DNA of 30,841 bases from JBFMCC01 sp037445635. GTDB taxonomy: Bacteria > Chloroflexota > Anaerolineae > Anaerolineales > Villigracilaceae. Location: contig JBBIKC010000038.1 of the NCBI GenBank assembly GCA_037445635.1, positions 1-30,841 on the forward strand. Direction: 5' to 3'. Every line of letters begins with the position of its first letter. Positions within the stretch are counted from its first letter, which is position 1. The position numbers and the translations under genes were made by a program. Positions 22,924-29,068 of the stretch are shown here, in pieces. Under the pieces are notes generated by a model that did not search any database, was not told the origin of the DNA, and was given only the letters and a program-made list of their open reading frames with translations.

Positions 22924-25323
22924 ATGATTAGTTTAACGATCAATGGTCAAACCCTGGAAGTGCCTGAAAATACCACCGTTCTGCAAGCCGCGGAACAGGC
23001 GGGGATCGTCATCCCGACGTTGTGCCACCACAAGGATCTGACTCCCTACGGCGGGTGTCGTCTGTGTTCGGTGGACATTCAAGGCATGCGCCTGCCCGCC
23101 ACGGCCTGCACCATGCTTGTCTCGCCTGGGATGGTGGTGCATACCGAAAGCCCCGCGTTGACGCGCTACCGCAGAACGATCCTGGAGCTTTTACTGGTGC
23201 GTTTCTACGACGCGGGTTACAAGAAAACCAACGGCGCGCTCAAGCCCGAGCTCGATTCGCAGTTCGCGTATTGGGTCAACTACTACGGCATTGATATGAA
23301 GAAGGCCATGGCGCGTGAGCCGTTCCGCCCGATTGACAGCGACCCGAATCCCTACATCTGGGTGGACAAGAACAAGTGCATCATGTGTACGCGCTGCGTG
23401 CGCGCCTGCGCCGAAGTGCAGGGACGATTCGTATGGACGCAGGCCTATCGCGGCTACGATCTCCGCATCGTGGCGGGCGCGGATTCGTCCATGCTCCAGT
23501 CGCGGTGTGAATCGTGCGGGGCATGTGTGGCGCACTGTCCCACAGGCGCGCTCGATAACCGCTTGTCCGTCAAACTTGGCCAGCCCGATCGGACGGTGAC
23601 CACTATCTGTCCGTATTGCGGCGTGGGCTGTCAACTCTATTTAAATATCAAAAAGGACGAGACGGGTGAGCGTATCATCTCGGTCTCGTCGAACGCGAAG
23701 GCGCCCGTCAACGGCGACCATCTCTGTTTGAAGGGACGCTACGGCTACGACTTCATCCACTCCGAGCGGCGGCTGATGCGTCCGCGTGTCCGCAAGTATC
23801 TGCTCGAAGGATCGCCGCGCCCCGCCAACCGAGGTCCGTGGGTGGAAGCGGATTGGGAGACCGCGCTGAACCTCGTGGCGCACAATCTCGCGGCGGCGCG
23901 TGAACGTCACGGCGGGGAGAGCGTCGGCGTGTTGACGTCGGCGAAATCGTTGAACGAAGAGAATTATCTGATGAACAAATTGGCGCGCCAGGTGCTGGGT
24001 ACGAACAACATTGACTGCGGCGCGCACCTCAACCGCGGCAGTATCGTGGACGGGTTGCTCGACTCGCTGGGGCTGGCAGCCATGTCGAACTCGATGGACG
24101 ACATCGCCAGCAACGCGCGCTCCATCTTCGTCATCGGCTCGAACATCACCGAGAACCATCCCGTGTTCGGTACGCGCATCCGCCAGGCGGTGCTGCGGCG
24201 CAAAGCCAAACTCGTGACGGCCAGTCCGCTGTTTTACAACATCGAAGAATATGCCACGCTCTCTCTGCGTTACAAGCGCGGCTCCGAAGCGGCTCTGCTC
24301 AACGGCTTGATGAAAATCATTTTGCAAAACGGCTGGATGGATTCGAAATTCATTCAGGAACGCACGCAGGGCTTCGACGATCTCAAAACCGCCGTCGAAA
24401 AAGTTTCGTTCGATGAGGTGACGCGCGAGACGGGCATCCCATTCGAGAAACTGGAACACGCCGCGGAGGTCCTCGCGAAGAACCGACCGTGCGCGGTGAT
24501 CTGGGGCGCGGATATTTCCCTGCATGGCGCGAACATGGACGCCGTCCGCAACCTGTCGAACCTGCAATTGATGATGGGCAACTTCGGCGTGTCGGGCGGC
24601 GGCATCGCGCCGCTGCGAAGCCAGAATAATTCGCAGGGCGCGTTCGACATGGGCGGTCTGCCCGCGTATTATTCGGGCTACCAACCCGTGAACGATAAAC
24701 AATCGCACAAAAAATTCGAGACGGCCTGGGGAACCGACCTGCCCACCAGGCCAGGCCTCACCGCGCCCGAGATGATGCACGCGGCCGAGAGCGGCGCGTT
24801 GAAGGCGCTCTTCATCATCGGCGGAAATCTCTGGTCGAACGAGACCGGCTTGTCCACGCGGCGCGCGCTCGAAAACTGCGAGTTCGTGGCGGTCTGCGAC
24901 GTGATGGCCTCCGAGGGTTCGCATTACGCCGACGTGCTTTTGCCTGGCGTGAGTTTCGCCGAAAAATCGGGGACGTACACCAACACCGAGCGGCGGATTC
25001 AACTGGTGCGGAAGGCGATCGAACCGCAGGGCGAGGCGCGCGCGGGCTGGCAGGTGATCTCCGACCTGGCGCGTCGCATCCTGACCTTGAGCGGGCGCGC
25101 CGCCCCGGACGGTTCCTACGCTGGTTGGACGTACGCCAGCACGAGCGAGATCATGAAAGAGATTGCCGCGCTGACCCCCATCTACGCGGGAGTCTCCCAC
25201 GAGCGCCTCGAACGCGGCGACGTGCTGATGTGGCCTGTCTATAGTTTTGCGGACTCTGGCTCGCCCATCCTGTTCGCGAACACGTTCCCCATAGGGAAAG
25301 GCAGGTTTGTGGCGGTGGGGTAG
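22924..25323 (+). CDS. fdhA: FdhA/NuoG-like molybdopterin oxidoreductase, atypical active site
   Basis: A 799-residue protein laid out as an NAD-linked formate dehydrogenase alpha subunit. It has a [2Fe-2S] domain (C34, C45, C48, C62), two [4Fe-4S] sets (C152-C155-C158-C162 and C195-C198-C201-C205), then the Mo/W-bisPGD domain with its own cluster (C229, C232, C236, C268; CPYCGVGC...HLCLKG, K270). RSQNNSQGAFDMGGLP is FDH-like. However, the segment aligning with the FdhF site (DCCAR-V-Sec-H) reads DCGAHLNRG. The Sec/Cys position is N370 and the catalytic His is R371. The codon is AAC, not TGA. The NuoG His-Cys3 cluster ligands are also missing at about 80-125. Formate oxidation is therefore doubtful. 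It may be an electron-relay or a different oxidoreductase. The start at 22924 has AAGGA upstream. Confidence 0.85.
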   Translation: MISLTINGQTLEVPENTTVLQAAEQAGIVIPTLCHHKDLTPYGGCRLCSVDIQGMRLPATACTMLVSPGMVVHTESPALTRYRRTILELLLVRFYDAGYKKTNGALKPELDSQFAYWVNYYGIDMKKAMAREPFRPIDSDPNPYIWVDKNKCIMCTRCVRACAEVQGRFVWTQAYRGYDLRIVAGADSSMLQSRCESCGACVAHCPTGALDNRLSVKLGQPDRTVTTICPYCGVGCQLYLNIKKDETGERIISVSSNAKAPVNGDHLCLKGRYGYDFIHSERRLMRPRVRKYLLEGSPRPANRGPWVEADWETALNLVAHNLAAARERHGGESVGVLTSAKSLNEENYLMNKLARQVLGTNNIDCGAHLNRGSIVDGLLDSLGLAAMSNSMDDIASNARSIFVIGSNITENHPVFGTRIRQAVLRRKAKLVTASPLFYNIEEYATLSLRYKRGSEAALLNGLMKIILQNGWMDSKFIQERTQGFDDLKTAVEKVSFDEVTRETGIPFEKLEHAAEVLAKNRPCAVIWGADISLHGANMDAVRNLSNLQLMMGNFGVSGGGIAPLRSQNNSQGAFDMGGLPAYYSGYQPVNDKQSHKKFETAWGTDLPTRPGLTAPEMMHAAESGALKALFIIGGNLWSNETGLSTRRALENCEFVAVCDVMASEGSHYADVLLPGVSFAEKSGTYTNTERRIQLVRKAIEPQGEARAGWQVISDLARRILTLSGRAAPDGSYAGWTYASTSEIMKEIAALTPIYAGVSHERLERGDVLMWPVYSFADSGSPILFANTFPIGKGRFVAVG

Positions 25324-25344
25324 GCGATTCAAGAAAGAATCAAA

Positions 25345-25377
25345 ACCAGCGGTGACTTCCTCCGCTGGTCTTTTTTT
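25345..25377 (+). terminator. Intrinsic terminator after the fdhA-like gene
   Basis: ACCAGCGG (25345-25352), a 9-nt loop and CCGCTGGT (25362-25369) form an 8-bp stem followed by C and seven T (25371-25377). It ends the plus-strand operon 22 bp after the stop. A moderately T-rich stretch on the other side could also give weak termination of the converging minus-strand operon. Confidence 0.9.
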
Positions 25378-25389
25378 GCAAATGGCAAT

Positions 25390-25935
25390 CTACACTTGAA
25401 TCACGCTCTCGGGATGTTTCAGTAACTCCAACACAGCCTCACATGCCACTGGCACAGCCTCCGCAACGGACGGCGAAAGTTCCTCCGAAAAATCGTACAC
25501 GTTCTTCGCTTCGATGGCGACGACCATCACCGACTCGGGGACATCCAATCCCATTTGGCGGCCTGTTTTCAGCGCGGTGAGCAGGGAGGTGTCGTGCGCG
25601 GAGGCGGAATGTCCCGCCATCGGGTTGGTCAATGCTTCGAGGGGAAAGACGGTCACACTGCCCACAGGGACGCGTCCCGTCTCCATCGAATCGATGAGGA
25701 TCACACGCTGATAGCCTACCAGCCGCTCCATCAGGCTGAGCCCGCCCAGCGCGGCGCAATCCACCTCCGCGGAGGGAATGCGATAGACGATCTTCGATTG
25801 CAGTGGGCGCATGGGCATGTGATAACGCGCGTCCGACGCGATGCGTTGTTTCACCTGCTCCGCCACCTTCCAGCCGACTCCGTCGTCGCCGAGGATGGGA
25901 TTCCCGAGACCGATGATGAGAGTTTTGTTTTTCAT
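25390..25935 (-). CDS. [NiFe]-hydrogenase maturation protease (HyaD/HoxW type)
   Basis: A 181-residue processing peptidase of the M52 family, distinct from the HycI at 19537. Its motifs are GLGNPILGDDGVG (D17), ILIDSMETG (D82) and SASAHDTSLLTAL (H114), the nickel-sensing acidic and histidine positions. It is the last gene of the hdrA-mvhD-mvhG-mvhA operon, so its substrate should be MvhA, which carries a cleavable tail after H462. The ATG is at 25935. A perfect 28-bp palindrome lies between it and mvhA. It converges on the terminator of the fdhA-like gene. Confidence 0.9.
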   Translation of the reverse strand: MKNKTLIIGLGNPILGDDGVGWKVAEQVKQRIASDARYHMPMRPLQSKIVYRIPSAEVDCAALGGLSLMERLVGYQRVILIDSMETGRVPVGSVTVFPLEALTNPMAGHSASAHDTSLLTALKTGRQMGLDVPESVMVVAIEAKNVYDFSEELSPSVAEAVPVACEAVLELLKHPESVIQV

Positions 25936-25953
25936 GGCAAGGACGGGATGACG

Positions 25954-25981
25954 GAGGTTGCAGAATTCTGCAACCTCCGCC
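25954..25981. repeat. Perfect 28-bp palindrome between mvhA and its protease gene
   Basis: Arms CGGAGGTTGCAGAA and TTCTGCAACCTCCG are exact reverse complements with no spacer. It sits 18 bp before the protease start codon and 25 bp after the mvhA stop, with no following T run on the minus strand. Confidence 0.9.
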
Positions 25982-26005
25982 TTTCTCCGCGCTCCTCACG
26001 ATCTA

Positions 26006-27475
26006 TCAACAGGCTTGCTTGAGTACATTCACAGGGTTGCCGTCCGCGTCACGGATGGTGACCTCGAGCGGCATCTGCCCGGGGAGCGAGTGGGTGGCAC
26101 AGCCAAAGCATGGGTCGTAGGATCGGAATGCCATCTCGACCATGTTGAGAATCGGTTCGGTGACGACCGTCCCTTTTTTGATCAGGTTGCGCGCGGCCTT
26201 GTTGATGGACATGCTGATCGGCGCGTAGTTGTTGGTGGTGCCGACGATCAGGTTCACCTTGGTCAGCACGCCGCGCTCGTCAGTCCAGTAGTGATGCGTG
26301 AGGGTGCCGCGCGGGGCTTCCACGATGCCGACTCCCTCGGTGGGAGTCTCGGTGGGGACGGTGTGGAAGTTCGGTCCAGCCACTTCGGGATCGGAGGCGA
26401 GTTCGACCCAGCGCTCGGCCGCGTAGAGCAGTTCGATGAGACGCGCCCAATGGGTGGCTAAACGCTGGTGAACGGGTTTCCCGCCCAGGGTCCCATAGAA
26501 GCGTTCGTATTCGGCCTGCGCGAGTGGAGTGGCCATCCCGTCCGCGGCGTTGAGCCGCGAGAGCGGAGTCGCGCAATACACGCCCGAATCCTTTCCGTCC
26601 ACGAAGCCTTTCCAGCCGACGCCTTTGAGATACGGGAACTTGAGATACGTCCACGGCTCGACGTGCTCGGCGATGTGCTTGGTGTAATCGGCGGGCGAGT
26701 ATTTGACGAACTCTTTGCCCTCGGGGTCCACCACGCGCACTTTGCCGTCGTAAAAGTTGATGCGGTTCTTTTCGTCCACCATGCCCATGTAATAGGTTTG
26801 GTGGGTGTAGATGTCGCCGAGGATCAAATCCACGTAGGCCTTGTTGCCGAGGACGATGTCGTTGAAGAGTTTGAGGCTGAATTGCCCGAACTCGACCGCC
26901 CACTTGCCCATCTCCAAAATTTCTTTGCGCTGCTCCTCGGTGATGCCTTTGGTGAGGCCGCCGGGGATGGAGGTGCAGGGATGGACTTTCCGTCCGCCGA
27001 TCATCTCGACGACGGTGTGGCCGTACTTGCGCGCCTGAATGACCTTGCCGCCGATCTCCAGACCGACCTTGTGAATCACGCCGAGGATGTTGCGCTCTGC
27101 GACGGGCGCGTCGGGGCCCATGACGAAATCGGGTCCGCCGAGCGCGTAGAAGTGCGTGGCGTGATCGGTGACGTAGAACGCGGAGTAGAGCAACTCGCGC
27201 AGCATTTTGGCGGTGCGCGGCGGGTCCACATGATAGACCGCGTCCGCGGCTTTGGCCGCGGCCATGTGATGCGCCTCGGGGCAAACGCCGCAGATGCGGT
27301 TGGTGAGCAGCGGCATTTCCTCCACCGGGCGGCCAACGCAGAATCGTTCGAAGCCGCGCAGTTCGGGAATCTGGAAGTAGGTGTTGGCTACGTCGCCTTC
27401 GGGGGTGAGGAAGATCTCGATCTTGCCGTGCCCTTCGAGTCGGGTGATGGGGTCAATCGTGATGCGTTGTGTCAT
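26006..27475 (-). CDS. mvhA: [NiFe]-hydrogenase large subunit, group 3c-like (MvhA)
   Basis: A 489-residue soluble [NiFe]-hydrogenase large subunit. It opens ITIDPITRLEGHGKIEI. Ni-Fe ligands are C62 and C65 (RICGVCPEAHH) and C456 and C459 (DPCFGCATH). A 27-residue tail after H462 is the expected maturation cleavage peptide. MvhD, MvhG and HdrA next to it indicate the F420-non-reducing, Hdr-linked group 3c rather than an NAD-linked Hox enzyme. Predicted reaction: H2 oxidation feeding flavin-based bifurcation in HdrA. The ATG at 27475 has GGAGG upstream, and the gap to mvhG is nine bases. Confidence 0.95.
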   Translation of the reverse strand: MTQRITIDPITRLEGHGKIEIFLTPEGDVANTYFQIPELRGFERFCVGRPVEEMPLLTNRICGVCPEAHHMAAAKAADAVYHVDPPRTAKMLRELLYSAFYVTDHATHFYALGGPDFVMGPDAPVAERNILGVIHKVGLEIGGKVIQARKYGHTVVEMIGGRKVHPCTSIPGGLTKGITEEQRKEILEMGKWAVEFGQFSLKLFNDIVLGNKAYVDLILGDIYTHQTYYMGMVDEKNRINFYDGKVRVVDPEGKEFVKYSPADYTKHIAEHVEPWTYLKFPYLKGVGWKGFVDGKDSGVYCATPLSRLNAADGMATPLAQAEYERFYGTLGGKPVHQRLATHWARLIELLYAAERWVELASDPEVAGPNFHTVPTETPTEGVGIVEAPRGTLTHHYWTDERGVLTKVNLIVGTTNNYAPISMSINKAARNLIKKGTVVTEPILNMVEMAFRSYDPCFGCATHSLPGQMPLEVTIRDADGNPVNVLKQAC

Positions 27476-27484
27476 GTCGGCCTC

Positions 27485-28489
27485 CTATTTCTTGCCGTTG
27501 CCGCCGTTGTGTTTCCAGGCAGGCTTGCCCGCTTTCAGTAAAGAGCCTGCCAGGTTGAAGCGGTAGAACTGTCCTGTCGGATCGGGGATGCCGTCGAGGA
27601 TGCGGTCAATCTGGTCGGGATCCGTGCTTTCGATGACCGAGGCGAAGCCCGTGATGAGGCGCGCGCCGTAGTCCACCACTCCCTCGGCGGGGCCGTAGCA
27701 GCCGATGCACTGCGCGCCCGCAGAGGGACAGCGCGCGCCGCATCCGCTGCGGGTGGCGATGCCGTTGCAGGGAATCCCCTGTTCGAGCAGGCAGAGGTTC
27801 GGGTCAATGGGCTGGCCGTAGATGCGCTTGAAGGAGGTGATGGTTTTGACGTGACGCGTGCGCGTGCATTCGTCGCAGACGGTGGAATTGCCTGCACCGA
27901 TCACCGATCCCTTCGGCGGGAGTTGCGCCTTGCCTTGAAGCACCTGCACCACGAGGTCAATCACCGCCGCGATCTGGTGACTCTCAGGCGGGCAGCCGGG
28001 CATGTAGTAGTCCACATCCACCACCTGATCCAGCGTCTTAAGCACTGGTTTCATGACGGGGATGGTGATCTCGCCTTCGGGCATCTGGTAACGGTATTGA
28101 GGGCGGTAGTGATTTGGGTTGTCTGTCGAAACAGTCTCGTAGTACGTATCGAAGATCTCCTGCGTGCTGGTCAGGTTGGCCAGCCCGGGGATGCAGCCCT
28201 CGTTGGCGCACGAGCCGAACGCGACGAGAATCTTGGATTTCTTGCGCAGAAGTTTGGCGATGTGTTCGTTCTCGTCGTTGCGGATGCCGCCGTTGAAGAG
28301 GGTCAGCAGGATGGACTTGTCCTCCATCGCCTCCACGTCTTTGTATTTTGCGTCCATGGCGACGGGCCAGAAGACCACATCAAAGTTGGCGTCCACATCC
28401 AGGATTTTTTCGTGGATGTTCAGCACGGCGATCTCACAGCCGCCGCACGAGGCCGCCCAATACATTGCGAATTTCGGTTTGTCGCTCAT
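27485..28489 (-). CDS. mvhG: [NiFe]-hydrogenase small subunit (MvhG-like)
   Basis: A 334-residue small subunit with the proximal-cluster motif WAASCGGCEIAVL (C15, C18), FGSCANEGCIPG and YYMPGCPPESH. It also has additional Cys sets for medial and distal clusters (VCDECTR; CLLEQGIPC; SGCGARCP; CIGCYGP). It conducts electrons from the MvhA active site to MvhD/HdrA. No Tat signal is visible, so it is cytoplasmic. Its ATG overlaps the mvhD stop by four bases (ATGA), showing translational coupling. The last 20 residues are Lys/Gly/Asn-rich and look disordered. Confidence 0.94.
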   Translation of the reverse strand: MSDKPKFAMYWAASCGGCEIAVLNIHEKILDVDANFDVVFWPVAMDAKYKDVEAMEDKSILLTLFNGGIRNDENEHIAKLLRKKSKILVAFGSCANEGCIPGLANLTSTQEIFDTYYETVSTDNPNHYRPQYRYQMPEGEITIPVMKPVLKTLDQVVDVDYYMPGCPPESHQIAAVIDLVVQVLQGKAQLPPKGSVIGAGNSTVCDECTRTRHVKTITSFKRIYGQPIDPNLCLLEQGIPCNGIATRSGCGARCPSAGAQCIGCYGPAEGVVDYGARLITGFASVIESTDPDQIDRILDGIPDPTGQFYRFNLAGSLLKAGKPAWKHNGGNGKK

Positions 28490-28956
28490 GCTGGAACCTC
28501 CTCAGGGATTTGCGTTTCGACTTTGTGGCCGTTTCCGCCCGCGCCGCCCCAGTTGAGCGGACCGAGGGCGCGGATCTCTTCGACGAAACTCTTGACTTCG
28601 TTGGTGAACTTCACGCCTTCCGCCGCGCTCGCCCAGACAAGTTTGATGCGTTGCGGTTCCACGCCAAGGCCTTGCAGTGTGCGCCTCATCAGATGGAAGC
28701 GGCGCAGGGCTTTGTAGTTCTGTTCGAGGTAGTGACACTCGCCCGGGTGACAGCCCGTGATCATCACGCCGTCCGCGCCGTTGGCGAGGGCTTTGAAGAC
28801 GAAGGTCGGGTCGAGGCGCCCGCTGCACATCAGGCGGATGAGGCGGATGTTGTGCGGATATTTCATACGCGCCGTGCCTGCGAGGTCGGCGGCGCGGTAG
28901 GAGCACCAGTTACAGGTGAAGCCGATGATGGTGGGTTCGAATTGTTCGTTGTTCAT
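28486..28956 (-). CDS. mvhD: MvhD-like [2Fe-2S] electron-transfer subunit
   Basis: A 156-residue member of the MvhD/FlpD family, which links a hydrogenase or formate dehydrogenase to HdrA. Five conserved Cys are visible: GFTCNWCSY (C15, C18), RLMCSGRLDP (C44) and ITGCHPGECHY (C69, C74). These hold a [2Fe-2S] cluster in characterised homologues. The ATG at 28956 is set by the family N-terminus. An upstream in-frame start at 29028 would translate the repeat array. The acidic C-terminal tail (QIPEEVPA) is free. It is encoded between hdrA and mvhG and overlaps mvhG. Confidence 0.93.
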   Translation of the reverse strand: MNNEQFEPTIIGFTCNWCSYRAADLAGTARMKYPHNIRLIRLMCSGRLDPTFVFKALANGADGVMITGCHPGECHYLEQNYKALRRFHLMRRTLQGLGVEPQRIKLVWASAAEGVKFTNEVKSFVEEIRALGPLNWGGAGGNGHKVETQIPEEVPA

Positions 28957-28981
28957 AGGATTTTGGCCTTTGTTGGTTATG

Positions 28982-29068
28982 GTATACAAGTACAAGGTAT
29001 ACAGGTATACAGGTACACAGGTAGACAAGGTACATGTGTACCTGTCTACGTGTCTACGTGTTTACCTA
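28982..29068. repeat. GTANACAN 8-bp-unit inverted array, copy 4
   Basis: The left arm has GTATACAA, GTACAAG, GTATACAG, GTATACAG, GTACACAG and GTAGACAAG (from 28982). The right arm has CTGTCTAC, GTGTCTAC, GTGTTTAC and CTAC (29041-29068). The TAG stop of hdrA (minus strand, 29068-29066) is part of the last unit. It fills the hdrA-mvhD gap. Confidence 0.85.

Noticed and set aside
24016..24033. A selenocysteine TGA in the fdhA-like gene
   Set aside because: The codon at the Sec-equivalent position is AAC, and no in-frame TGA occurs before the stop.
23641..25332. A 563-codon minus-strand open frame opposite the fdhA-like gene, and a similar 396-codon one at 16588-17778
   Set aside because: Both lie antisense to well-supported genes and have low-complexity Arg/His-rich translations. 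They are compositional shadows.
25336..25377. Bidirectional terminator serving both converging operons
   Set aside because: The minus-strand side lacks an uninterrupted T run after the stem. Only plus-strand termination is well supported.
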